DNA from: Bacillus pseudomycoides
GTDB taxonomy: Bacteria > Bacillota > Bacilli > Bacillales > Bacillaceae_G
Length of the DNA: 64,000 nt
Direction of reading: 5' to 3'
NCBI RefSeq assembly: GCF_002551005.1
Contig: NZ_NVOY01000006.1
Location: 1 to 64,000, forward strand
The translations under genes and the position numbers were made by a program. This document shows positions 54,343 to 62,263 of the stretch, one piece after another; position 1 is the stretch's first letter; each line of letters opens with the position of its first letter. The notes beneath the pieces are model-generated. The model searched no databases, was not told the origin of the DNA, and worked only from the letters and a program-made list of their open reading frames with translations.

Positions 54343-54840
54343 CTATATATTTCGGCAGTATCTGTACGATACAGCCTGTTCTTCTTCTGTACTTCCTTGA
54401 CTCGGACGTTCAGATTGTTTTACAAATCCTTTTGCTTCATAAAAGGGAATTCCTTTTTCATTCCCCTTGGCAACCGACACCCACTGCTCTACAATCCCTT
54501 TTTCTTTTTGAATTTCTGTAAAATGATCTACTAACAATGTCCCAATTCCTTCTCTTCTTCGATTCGGATCTAAATATAGGACAAAGATTTCTCCACACTT
54601 TTCACCCGTTGTGCCTCCACCAATCGCTCCAACAACTTGTCCGTTTTCCAATGCGACGAACCATCCATACCAATTTTCGTTATTCGTCAGTACTTCCTTA
54701 TAAATACGCTCATGATTATAGTATTCTTCAATGACACGATCGATATATTCCTGGCTATACAAACCTTCATATGTCGCTAGCCATCCATCTGCACAAACCT
54801 TGGCAATCCCTTCGACATGACTTATATCTGCTCTTACCAC
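54343..54840 (-). CDS. GNAT-family N-acetyltransferase
   Basis: 165 residues of the GNAT fold. The acetyl-CoA loop RRREGIGTLLVDHF near 95 and FVLYLDPNRR strand are typical, and the C-terminal half ends GIPFYEAKGFVKQ. Substrate cannot be read. No operon partner. A long gap (54841-55230) follows on the plus side. Confidence 0.78.
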   Translation of the reverse strand: MVRADISHVEGIAKVCADGWLATYEGLYSQEYIDRVIEEYYNHERIYKEVLTNNENWYGWFVALENGQVVGAIGGGTTGEKCGEIFVLYLDPNRRREGIGTLLVDHFTEIQKEKGIVEQWVSVAKGNEKGIPFYEAKGFVKQSERPSQGSTEEEQAVSYRYCRNI

Positions 54841-55093
54841 TTGAATCTTATTTATTTTCTATTCTTGCACTACATAATCTTTCACACCCTACATCCCCTT
54901 TATACTCTATTTTTCCCCTACTACACCAATTTAAATGGATAAAAAATCCAATTTGTTATAATTTATTATATCTTCTAATTCCCACATAAACTATTACAAT
55001 TTTCATATTCATAGAAATATACATTCTATTTGAATTTACTTTCTAAAAGAGACTCTTTCCTGTTATTATATGGAGGTGCCAAAAAAGGGGATA

Positions 55094-55107
55094 TGAAAAC
55101 GCATTTA
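55094..55107 (+). promoter_or_regulatory. possible cre-like site upstream of glcU
   Basis: TGAAAACGCATTTA fits the CcpA cre consensus at 12 of 14 positions. The gap 54841-55230 also holds an ATCGTT/AACGAT pair near 55146; otherwise no gene or clear signal is seen there. Confidence 0.3.
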
Positions 55108-55230
55108 TATAATGACAGCGTTCTCCTTATAGACATCACTACTTCATCGTTTTAACGATTCGTAAGTGGAAAATTACCAATCGTTAGAACTACATATATT
55201 TTATTGATATAACAAGAAGGGAGTCTTGTA

Positions 55231-56082
55231 ATGGACATTTTATTAGCACTTCTTCCTGCATTAGCATGGGGAAACGTTTTATTAGTAAGTGTAAAAATGG
55301 GTGGCGGTGCATATAGTCAAACGGTAGGTATGACAATTGGTGCTCTATTCTTCGCAACAATTATGTATGTATTTACAACACCGGCACTATCTTTAACTAT
55401 ATTAATTGTTGGCTTTGTTTCAGGCTTATTTTGGGCTTTAGGACAAGTCAATCAATTAAAAACGGTTCAAACATTAGGCGTTTCAACAACAGTTACCATT
55501 TCAACAGGGATGCAGCTTGTAGCTACTTCTATCTTTGGGGTTATCGCATTTCATGAATGGACAACTACTACTACAATTATTATGGGAACGATTGCAATTC
55601 TCTTAATCGTAGTCGGTGTTGTTTTTACTTCTTTAGATGATAAAGAAAATGCACAACCGCCGGGACAATTGAAAAAAGGGTTACTAACTCTAATTGTTTC
55701 GACTGTCGGTTATTTTATGTATGTAATCATTATTCGTTGGTACAACATCGATGGCTGGTCTGCTATTTTACCTCAAGCAGTTGGTATGTTTGTTGGAGCA
55801 GTTGTACTGACATTTAAACATAAACCATTTAACAAATATGCAATTCGCAATATCTTATCTGGTCTACTTTGGGGAACAGGAAACTTATTCTTACTTCTTT
55901 CTTTACCACGAGTTGGCGTTGCAACAAGCTTCCCACTATCGCAAACAGGGATTGTCATCTCAACGTTTGGTGCAATCGTCTTCTTAGGTGAAAAGAAAAC
56001 AAAACGTCAAATGGTATTTATCGCGCTTGGCAGTGCTTTAATTATCGGCGGGGCTATTCTACTTGGTATGACAAAATCTTAA
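55231..56082 (+). CDS. glcU: glucose uptake protein GlcU (GRP family)
   Basis: 283 residues with ten membrane helices of the drug/metabolite transporter superfamily, sugar-transport GRP branch. Seen: MDILLALLPALAWGNVLLVS, GFVSGLFWALGQVNQLKTVQ and LSGLLWGTGNLFLLLSLPRVG, the duplicated GxxWxxGN-like motif of GlcU/RbsU. Expected to import glucose with protons. In other bacilli glcU often lies next to glucose dehydrogenase; here it stands alone. Confidence 0.82.
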   Translation: MDILLALLPALAWGNVLLVSVKMGGGAYSQTVGMTIGALFFATIMYVFTTPALSLTILIVGFVSGLFWALGQVNQLKTVQTLGVSTTVTISTGMQLVATSIFGVIAFHEWTTTTTIIMGTIAILLIVVGVVFTSLDDKENAQPPGQLKKGLLTLIVSTVGYFMYVIIIRWYNIDGWSAILPQAVGMFVGAVVLTFKHKPFNKYAIRNILSGLLWGTGNLFLLLSLPRVGVATSFPLSQTGIVISTFGAIVFLGEKKTKRQMVFIALGSALIIGGAILLGMTKS

Positions 56083-56088
56083 TGATAT

Positions 56089-56133
56089 ATCCTAGTTTCG
56101 GAAATGCTACTTTCTGAAACTAGGATTTTTTTG
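56089..56133 (+). terminator. terminator of glcU
   Basis: ATCCTAGTTTC/GAAACTAGGAT hairpin then TTTTTTT. Confidence 0.8.
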
Positions 56134-56217
56134 TATACAAGTCTTTTCTTTTTACAATTCTCTTTTATCAATGTTATCGTTTTAGCAATACATTTCCTAC
56201 AGGAAGGATCAAAAAAT

Positions 56218-57033
56218 ATGCAAAAGAAACAAAGAGTGTTATTTATTGGTGCAGGTCGTATGGCTGAAGCCCTTTTCGCTGGACTTCTTCATACAAGTAA
56301 AGAACACATTGCTGAGATTGTCGTATCCAATCAACGAAATCAAGAAAGGCTTACAGAGCTGCGTGAAAAGTATGCTGTTTCTACGACAACTGATTGGAAA
56401 CAATATGCGGAAGATGCTGATGTTATCGTCTTAGCAATGCCTCCAGAAGCGCATGAACAACTGTTAACTGAACTCTCTCCACTTGTCAGCAATCAATTTA
56501 TTGTAACAGTTGCAGCTGGTATTGGACCTTCTTATTTAGAATCAAAGCTTCCTAAAGGTACTGCCGTTGCTTGGATTATGCCAAATACAGCTGCTACAAT
56601 TGGGAAATCCATTTCTTTATACACAGCAGGCTCTTTTGTAAGCAAAAAACATATTGAAATCTTGCAAATGTTAGTAAAAGGTATTGGAGACGCACAATTA
56701 TGTACAGAAGAAGAAATTCATCAACTAACAGCTGTCACGGGCAGCGCCCCTGCATTTCTCTACTACTTTGCTGAAAGCTTAATTGAAGCAACAAAACAGT
56801 ATGGTATTGATGAAATAACTGCAAAGCATCTCGTAATCAAAATGATTACCGGATCTGCTTCTATGCTAGAGAGCGAAAACAAGCCTGCTCTGCTTCGTGA
56901 ACAAGTGACAACACCAGGCGGCGCAACTGCAGCAGGTTTGGAAGTGTTATATGAAAATAATTTCATGAACATAATCCAAGAAGCAATTGAAGCAACAAAT
57001 AAGAAGGCTAGTGGAAAAGCAATTCAATTGTAA
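56218..57033 (+). CDS. proC: pyrroline-5-carboxylate reductase
   Basis: 271 residues: catalyses the NAD(P)H-dependent last step of proline synthesis. Rossmann motif FIGAGRMAEALFAG near 9, AGIGPSYLESKLP near 100, and the C-terminal signature LREQVTTPGGATAAGLEVL near 225. ATG at 56218 follows AGGAAGGA; the frame is open to 56104 without a better start. The gene ends directly against a remnant of an unrelated gene, but its own length is normal. Confidence 0.93.
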   Translation: MQKKQRVLFIGAGRMAEALFAGLLHTSKEHIAEIVVSNQRNQERLTELREKYAVSTTTDWKQYAEDADVIVLAMPPEAHEQLLTELSPLVSNQFIVTVAAGIGPSYLESKLPKGTAVAWIMPNTAATIGKSISLYTAGSFVSKKHIEILQMLVKGIGDAQLCTEEEIHQLTAVTGSAPAFLYYFAESLIEATKQYGIDEITAKHLVIKMITGSASMLESENKPALLREQVTTPGGATAAGLEVLYENNFMNIIQEAIEATNKKASGKAIQL

Positions 57034-57185
57034 AACAAGCAGAAAAAATCTTATTTAAAGATACTGTAATCTCACCTCTATATCAAAACGGAAAATCTTA
57101 TTTACAGCGCTCTTATGTAAAAGGTATCGTTGAAGTTGATTTTGCAGGCCCATTAAACTTTAAATGGGCAAAAATTGAAAAGTAA
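57034..57185 (+). pseudogene. C-terminal remnant of an OppA-type peptide-binding protein
   Basis: After the proC stop an open frame without start reads IVKQAEKILFKDTVISPLYQ, then NGKSYLQRSYVKGIVE and ends NFKWAKIEK-stop. This resembles the last 45-50 residues of oligopeptide-binding proteins (AEK-IL-PIYQ...YV KGIV...KWAYI). A terminator follows in the correct place. The rest of that gene is gone, so a deletion fused proC to its tail. Confidence 0.75.
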
Positions 57186-57190
57186 TATAC

Positions 57191-57220
57191 AAAAGGTATC
57201 CCCAAAAAGGATACCTTTTT
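57191..57220 (+). terminator. terminator after the OppA remnant
   Basis: AAAAGGTATCC/GGATACCTTTTT hairpin with TTTTT; probably the former oppA terminator, now ending proC transcripts. Confidence 0.85.
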
Positions 57221-57230
57221 CTCATTCCCT

Positions 57231-57381
57231 TTTATCCCGCTCTAACGGGCAGTAAGACTCCCACCTCAAGATTCTGAGAAAACAAAGAAGACAAGTGGGA
57301 GATAACTGCCCGTAAGAGCCCGATTGGTTCAACTAACCATCAGTGGGGATATCCCCCTCACTGATGGAAGTTTCACTTTAT
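57231..57381. repeat. bcr1-like repeat, full-length copy
   Basis: 151 bp bounded by TTTAT on both sides (57231-57235 and 57377-57381). Contains CCCGCTCTAACGGGCAG, ATAACTGCCCGTAAGAGCC and CACTGATGGAAGTTTCAC, so parts can pair (GGGCAGT/ACTGCCC). Length and TTTAT boundaries fit what I recall of the B. cereus group bcr1 element. It overlaps the last codons of the permease gene on the minus strand. Confidence 0.78.
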
Positions 57382-58506
57382 TACAGCTTGATTTCTCTTA
57401 AGTGAGATAGATATTTTATATCCAATCACAGCAATGATTTGAGTTACCACAATAATCATGCATAAATACATGATATTTTTTGTTAAACTCTCTCCTCCAA
57501 ATATAATTGTGTAATATCCATTCGCTGCGTATGTGGCAGGGAGCAATGTTCCAATTGTTTGATACGTATGTGATAGCATTACATGTGGCACCATCACACC
57601 AGCACTCACAAGCTGTAAAGATAACGAAAGAATATTAAATAGCATCCCTGCATTTCCAAACAAATTAAGAAACATTTGCGTTAAAGAAAGAAAAGCAAAG
57701 AAGACAATGGTTTGAAACAACCAAACCGTAAATATCGGTTCCTGTATTTGAATATGAAAGAACTTCATCAAAATCACTGTAATAATTGCTAATACCACAG
57801 CAACAACCATATTAATAAGTTGCCTTGAAAAGAAATTCCCCAAACCTCTTTCAACAAGTTGCGATGCTTTATATAATTCCATACTCATAATCATCGCTCC
57901 TACAAATGAAGCTAATACGATCATAAGCGGTACCATGTTGATGGAAAATCCCTTCGCATCATTTACTTTATGAACCGTAAATCCAACTGAATCTTCCGTT
58001 AATCCTTTTATTGCTTCTGCGCTGCCTGGTTCCATAGCTTGCAACTTCCCAGCAACTGCTTGCTGTTTATAGCTTGATACCTCTTTATTTACATTGTCAC
58101 GAACTTGCTTCGCAGCTCCTTCCATCATCTGCTTTTCCATCATAGCGCTTGCTTGGTTAATATGGAAATTTAAATCCGCCTTTCTTTTTTCACTTATATC
58201 TTTTGAAAAAGAAGCTGGAATTTCAATAATCATATCGTATACATGTTTATCCATTTCCTCTTTTGCTTTTTCCATAGACTTCTCATTCTTCACTTGAAAA
58301 GGCAAGTTGTTCTGTAAACCTTGTGCGATTTTACTTCCCATGTTCGCATCTTGATTCACAATAGCAATACGCATTTGATCTGCTCTTTCATATACCCCAT
58401 CATACGCTGTTAGCCAAACACAAAAGAAAATAATTTGAAATGCCAACGCTACCACAATTCCTATATACGTACCTGGTATTTTTAAAAACCGTTTAAATGT
58501 ATTCAT
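57373..58506 (-). CDS. YhgE/Pip-like ABC-2 membrane protein
   Basis: 377 residues: an N-terminal helix (YIGIVVALAFQIIFFCVW), a long extracytoplasmic domain with RIAIVNQDANMGSKIAQGL (about 45-190), then five to six helices. Matches the YhgE/Pip and DUF3533-type permeases often found next to TetR regulators. Transport role is inferred. ATG 58506 follows AGGAGG. Its last two codons and stop (TGA, 57373-57375) come from the bcr1-like repeat. An operator for the upstream TetR protein lies 18 bp before the start. Confidence 0.73.
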   Translation of the reverse strand: MNTFKRFLKIPGTYIGIVVALAFQIIFFCVWLTAYDGVYERADQMRIAIVNQDANMGSKIAQGLQNNLPFQVKNEKSMEKAKEEMDKHVYDMIIEIPASFSKDISEKRKADLNFHINQASAMMEKQMMEGAAKQVRDNVNKEVSSYKQQAVAGKLQAMEPGSAEAIKGLTEDSVGFTVHKVNDAKGFSINMVPLMIVLASFVGAMIMSMELYKASQLVERGLGNFFSRQLINMVVAVVLAIITVILMKFFHIQIQEPIFTVWLFQTIVFFAFLSLTQMFLNLFGNAGMLFNILSLSLQLVSAGVMVPHVMLSHTYQTIGTLLPATYAANGYYTIIFGGESLTKNIMYLCMIIVVTQIIAVIGYKISISLKRNQAVIK

Positions 58507-58523
58507 CTTTCCCTCCTTAGCAA

Positions 58524-58539
58524 GCAAGTACATACTTGC
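58524..58539. promoter_or_regulatory. predicted TetR operator at the permease gene
   Basis: GCAAGT-ACAT-ACTTGC, a perfect 6-bp inverted repeat, matching the one at 59160-59175 in both arms except one base. Confidence 0.7.
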
Positions 58540-58558
58540 ATTTATTTTTAAATAAATA

Positions 58559-59140
58559 CTAGGGTCTTAATGCCCTAGCATATAAGGTAATATTATTTTC
58601 AATAAAATTCTCATCATTGATTTCCATGATTCGATTGTCAAAACGTAGTTTGGATAGAAAATAACCAAAATTAATCCATATAAAATTCATGACTTGTGCT
58701 TCAATATTTGTATGAATAATTTTCCCTTTTTGCTGCATCTTTTCAAAATAAATCATCAATTCTTCTTTTAAGCCTTTTGGTATCTTAGCAATTTCATCAT
58801 CTAATTCAGGAAATTCACCTGTTTCACGTATACCAATAGAAATCATGTCTTTCGCTTCATTCAAAAATTTATGATAGTGCCTTGCTAAATTCTTCAAATC
58901 TGTTTCTAATTCCCACACAATTTCTGTTTGTAAAAATTGTTTTAAATGCGGTACATATGAAAATTCATAAACGGCTGCTTCAATGATACCCTTTTTGTTT
59001 TTAAAATTACGGAATATGGTTACTTCATTGACGCCAGCGCGCATTGCGATTTCTTTCGTTGTTGCCGCTTTATATCCTCTTTCTTTCACTAACTCAATTG
59101 CTGCTTGAATAATTTTCTCTGCTGTCTTTGAGCGCGCCAT
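58559..59140 (-). CDS. TetR-family transcriptional regulator
   Basis: 193 residues. Helix-turn-helix at 10-50 (AIELVKERGYKAATTKEIAM, then AGVNEVTIFRNFKNKKGI) is typical TetR; the rest is a helical ligand domain. Start at 59140, since AGAGGA precedes it. The same palindrome occurs in its own promoter and before the permease gene 52 bp downstream, so it should repress both and respond to a compound exported or handled by the permease. Confidence 0.85.
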   Translation of the reverse strand: MARSKTAEKIIQAAIELVKERGYKAATTKEIAMRAGVNEVTIFRNFKNKKGIIEAAVYEFSYVPHLKQFLQTEIVWELETDLKNLARHYHKFLNEAKDMISIGIRETGEFPELDDEIAKIPKGLKEELMIYFEKMQQKGKIIHTNIEAQVMNFIWINFGYFLSKLRFDNRIMEINDENFIENNITLYARALRP

Positions 59141-59159
59141 ATAATCCTCTCTTTCCAAT

Positions 59160-59175
59160 GCAAGTGATCACTTAC
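59160..59175. promoter_or_regulatory. predicted TetR operator at its own gene
   Basis: GCAAGT-GATC-ACTTAC, with the inner AAGTGATCACTT a perfect palindrome, 20 bp upstream of the tetR start. Confidence 0.7.
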
Positions 59176-59324
59176 ATTTAGATTATATAACTTTTCTAAT
59201 TATTGTCAATCCGTTTTTTGGAAATTATTAAGAGCGATACTTGAAAAAATAATTGCTTTTCCTTACATAAAAAGATAAATATTGGAAAAACTTTATTTGA
59301 AAACAACTAAGGAGGTTTTATAGA

Positions 59325-59786
59325 ATGAGAATCTTATTTTCAATCCTTTTAGCATTCATGCTATTACCTGCAATGACAGGATGTACACCTAAGAAACAGG
59401 ATACAACTACTGATAAGAAAACGACAGAAGGTGGAAAACAAGCAGCTAACCAAGATTTAAAATTAAGCTTCAATGAATTTGATTTAAAAGCAAACTACAA
59501 AGATACAAAGAAAGACTATGAAGCTGACTACAAACATAAAACAGCAAGTGACAAGCCAGAGGTAAAATTAGAAGATCGTAAAACAAATGAAAAGCTAGCT
59601 GGAGATGAAGCATTAACAAAGCTCACTCCACTCTTACAGCAATTAAAATTTGATAAAGACACAAAAGATGAAGATGTCATTAATCAAGTAGTAGATGTAT
59701 TCCAACTGGACAAAGACTATGAAAAATTCGACTTAGAAGTTGTCTTTACCGATGGAACGAAAAAAGAATATAAAATGCCAAAATAG
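59325..59786 (+). CDS. YusW-like lipoprotein
   Basis: 153 residues: signal peptide ending in lipobox MTGC (Cys20), a Lys/Thr-rich linker, and a domain (LKLSFNEFDLKANYKDTKKDYEADY, later VFQLDKDYEKFDLEVVFTDG) that resembles YusW-type proteins. Exposed on the outer face of the membrane; function unknown. GGAGG ribosome site and its own terminator. Confidence 0.65.
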   Translation: MRILFSILLAFMLLPAMTGCTPKKQDTTTDKKTTEGGKQAANQDLKLSFNEFDLKANYKDTKKDYEADYKHKTASDKPEVKLEDRKTNEKLAGDEALTKLTPLLQQLKFDKDTKDEDVINQVVDVFQLDKDYEKFDLEVVFTDGTKKEYKMPK

Positions 59787-59843
59787 AAGGTGAACTCTAA
59801 AAGTACACCTATATGTATCATGAAGATCCGAACAGATAGAAAT

Positions 59844-59882
59844 AAAGTAGCCCTTTTAACTTTCGTCTAAAAGGGCTACTTT
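59844..59882. terminator. bidirectional terminator
   Basis: AAAGTAGCCCTTTTA/TAAAAGGGCTACTTT, 15-bp stem between convergent genes. Confidence 0.85.
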
Positions 59883-59892
59883 ATAAATTTTT

Positions 59893-60138
59893 TTATTTTT
59901 CATTAAAACATTTTTTATGAAATCTTTTCCCATCCATTTTGTTATAATATACTTCATATTTCTCTCTCGTAGTTGGATCAAAGTATATTTCTCCTGTAAA
60001 TAAATATCCATTGGGCACTTCTGTACCATGATTATCTTGTAATCTTTTATCTTTTCTCTTAGCCATTAGTAAAATAATAAGGAAAATAATTATCTGTACA
60101 CAAAAGTATATTACAATACCTTTCCACATACTATTCAA
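59893..60138 (-). CDS. small membrane-anchored protein, 81 aa, unknown
   Basis: 81 residues: one N-terminal membrane helix (GIVIYFCVQIIIFLIILLMA), then a basic cytoplasmic or exposed part with GYLFTGEIYFDPTTREKYEVYYN. Its start overlaps the 3' end of the YbjQ-like gene by 8 bp, so both are co-translated. No family recognised. Confidence 0.65.
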   Translation of the reverse strand: MNSMWKGIVIYFCVQIIIFLIILLMAKRKDKRLQDNHGTEVPNGYLFTGEIYFDPTTREKYEVYYNKMDGKRFHKKCFNEK

Positions 60139-60454
60139 CCTTTTCTACAATAACAGCTGTACCGTACGCTACAATCTCACTCATATTATGACTTAGACTT
60201 CCTGAATCAAAACGAACCATAATAATCGCGTTTGCACCCATTGCTGCAGCATTTTCAACCATGCGATCTAGCGCATATTTTCTTGCGTCCTCAAGCATCT
60301 CTGTATACTGTACAATCTCTCCACCAAATAACCCTTTGAATGCAGCCATAATATCTTTCCCTAATCCTCTTGCTCGCACCGTTAATCCAAATACCGTTCC
60401 TAACGTCTGTTTCACTTCATAACCTGGTAAGCTCTCCGTTGTTACAACAATCAT
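60131..60454 (-). CDS. YbjQ/UPF0145 family protein
   Basis: 107 residues starting MIVVTTESLPGYEVKQTLG with GLTVRARGLGKDIMAAFKG and AAAMGANAIIMVRFD, the UPF0145 (putative heavy-metal-binding) pattern. An ATG three codons upstream is possible but sits too close to GAGGAG. A 32-bp palindrome of Fur-like hexamers lies just upstream (60477-60508), so metal control is possible. Biochemical role unknown. Confidence 0.82.
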   Translation of the reverse strand: MIVVTTESLPGYEVKQTLGTVFGLTVRARGLGKDIMAAFKGLFGGEIVQYTEMLEDARKYALDRMVENAAAMGANAIIMVRFDSGSLSHNMSEIVAYGTAVIVEKVE

Positions 60455-60476
60455 TTCATTCAACTCCTCTTCTAAT

Positions 60477-60508
60477 TATTATTATCATTATCGATAATGA
60501 TAATAATA
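60477..60508. promoter_or_regulatory. 32-bp perfect palindrome of ATTATC/GATAAT hexamers
   Basis: Two ATTATC units meet two GATAAT units head to head at 60492/60493, with AT-rich extensions also symmetric. Fur-family sites use the same hexamers in a different order. Lies in the promoter region of the YbjQ-like gene. Confidence 0.6.
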
Positions 60509-60582
60509 TATACAAAGAATGTCAAACATTCTTCAATTTCGGTTAAATGTTTATAAACTAACGAGATACACCTCATGAAATA

Positions 60583-60614
60583 AAAAATAACTTTGTTTGA
60601 AAACAAAGTTATTT
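60583..60614 (-). terminator. terminator overlapping the end of the lipoprotein gene
   Basis: AAATAACTTTGTTT/AAACAAAGTTATTT stem then TTTTTTA on the minus strand. Confidence 0.75.
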
Positions 60615-61133
60615 CGCTGATTTCTCTTCTTTTTTAAAACGGTCATAATAATTAACTGCTGTAGAAAGGTGCACCTCAATATCGCGAATTAATGAAGTGT
60701 CTCCTTCTTTCACTAATCGGTCTAATTTTTTCATCGCTTGTTCTGTTTCATTTAAAAAACCTACGTATAATTCATTTTCTCTTTCTTTTGATTTTGGAAC
60801 CCGAATTTCTTTACGCACATTCTCAATATCTGCTAACGTATTGTCCGTTACCTTTTGTACGTCTTCTTTAAACTCCGGGAGTTTCATTGCCTTTCCAGAT
60901 TCCTCTTCCGCTTTTTTCCAAAGCTTCATAGCCTCATTTACTTCATTATTAATTTTGTCTTCATATTGACTATGTACAGATTGATACACTTTCAAATCTT
61001 CAGGATTGTCTTCTTTATGGTTTGTTTGCTCTACTTTTTCTTTCGTTTCTTGTTTTGCTTCTTTATTACTAGTACATCCGGTTAATAGTAATGCACTACT
61101 AAGCAGAATCGCGCCCCAAGCTTTTTGCTTCAT
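60609..61133 (-). CDS. lipoprotein, 174 aa, unknown
   Basis: Signal peptide KQKAWGAILLSSALLLTGC with lipobox LTGC (Cys20), followed by a highly charged, almost entirely helical mature part (KEAKQETKEKVEQTNHKEDN, NEVNEAMKLWKKAEEESGKA). No family recognised. Single gene. A lone DnaA-box sequence (TTATCCACA, 61259-61267) lies upstream but without neighbours it is likely chance. Confidence 0.7.
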   Translation of the reverse strand: MKQKAWGAILLSSALLLTGCTSNKEAKQETKEKVEQTNHKEDNPEDLKVYQSVHSQYEDKINNEVNEAMKLWKKAEEESGKAMKLPEFKEDVQKVTDNTLADIENVRKEIRVPKSKERENELYVGFLNETEQAMKKLDRLVKEGDTSLIRDIEVHLSTAVNYYDRFKKEEKSAK

Positions 61134-61371
61134 TTTAAACTGCTCCTTTTGTTCACTGTATGTCTTCTATCATTATTATAGCGATAACAAGTAAAAATTT
61201 ACACGTATCTGCTCTCATTTCTACCTACAGCGATATTCTGTTCACAATATCGTCACTTTATCCACATTGCTTATATGACAATCCCCTTTTGTAGGTAAAA
61301 AGAATAAAACTAGCAAAGCAATACAAACTAACAATAGAACATTTATGTAAATCAAAAAGGAGCAGATACCC

Positions 61372-62019
61372 ATGAAAAAGCTACTCTTGAAATTCACACT
61401 ATTACTTATGTCTTGTACTTTCCTCTTGTCGCCAGTAAAAGTAGGCGCAGAAGAAAACGTACGTATCCAAAATCCTTGCCCCAGCCAATCAGCAATACAA
61501 CTGAAAGATGATTTAAGAAGACTTTGGATCGACCATACAATATAGACAAGAAATTATATTATAAGCGCCTTAGCAGGGCTGAAAGATCAAGATAAAGTAC
61601 TAGCAAGACTGTTAAAAAACCAAGATGATATTGGAAATGCAATAAAGCCATATTATGTGGAAGCAGCTGGTAATAAGCTTGCCAAGCTATTAAGAGAACA
61701 CATTCTTCTTGCAGGAAAAGTAGTAGTTGCAGCAAAAAGCGGTAATCAAGCAAATTTAAAAAAGTTTAACACAGAGTGGTATAAAAATGCTGATGACATC
61801 GCTCAGTTTCTTAGCAGCGCCAACCCAAATTGGTCAAATGCTGCATTAAAAGACCTATTGTATACACATTTAAAATTTGTTACAGATGAGGCTGTAGCGA
61901 GAATTAAAAAAGATTGGGATGCAGATATTCTTGCTTTCGATGAAGGAGAAGATCATATTATTAAAATGGCCGACGTACTTGCAGAAGGTATTACAAAGCA
62001 ATTTCCAAATAAATTTTAA
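61372..62019 (+). pseudogene. secreted protein gene with one in-frame stop codon
   Basis: A signal peptide (KKLLLKFTLLLMSCTFLLSP, cleavage near VGAEE) and mature domain read continuously in one frame for 215 codons, interrupted only by a TAG at codon 58 (61543-61545) in LRRLWIDHTI-stop-TRNYIISALAG. TAG differs by one base from TGG. The downstream part (REHILLAGKVVVAAKSGNQA, FLSSANPNWSNAALKDLL) has no signal and no good start. AAAAAGGAG ribosome site and a terminator at 62026-62062 are intact, so the loss is recent. Function of the family unknown to me. A suppressed stop or sequencing error is possible. Confidence 0.75.
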
Positions 62020-62025
62020 CAGTGT

Positions 62026-62062
62026 AAAGCTCCTTCATAATTCTGAAGGAGCTTTATTTTTT
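62026..62062 (+). terminator. terminator of the secreted-protein pseudogene
   Basis: AAAGCTCCTTC/GAAGGAGCTTT hairpin then ATTTTTT. Confidence 0.85.
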
Positions 62063-62095
62063 CGTCTGTTACTGTATATCCATTTTAATTTTCCG

Positions 62096-62262
62096 ACATA
62101 TAAGTCGCTGCTATGCAGAATACAACATGACCGCTACTTGTTTTCTACTTTTGTTTTAAACCTTGCATGTGGTTGAAAACAGGCCCTGACCGTTTCTATG
62201 CGTGGCCAGATGCTCTCGCCCACCTAAAAAGAAAGAGGTTTTTTAACTTGTATATATAACAG
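62096..62262. repeat. dispersed repeat family R2, longest copy
   Basis: CATATAAGTCGCTGCTATGC, ATGACCGCTACTTG, a central 55 bp, CCCTGACCGTTTCTATGC, GATGCTCTCGCCCACCTAAA, AAGAAAGAGG and TTGTATATATA. It contains two imperfect direct copies of CGCTGCTATGC/CGTTTCTATGC about 90 bp apart. Confidence 0.75.
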
Positions 62263-62263
62263 T

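Noticed and set aside
61259-61267. DnaA box TTATCCACA upstream of the secreted-protein pseudogene
   Set aside because: Single box with no neighbours; expected occasionally by chance in AT-rich DNA.
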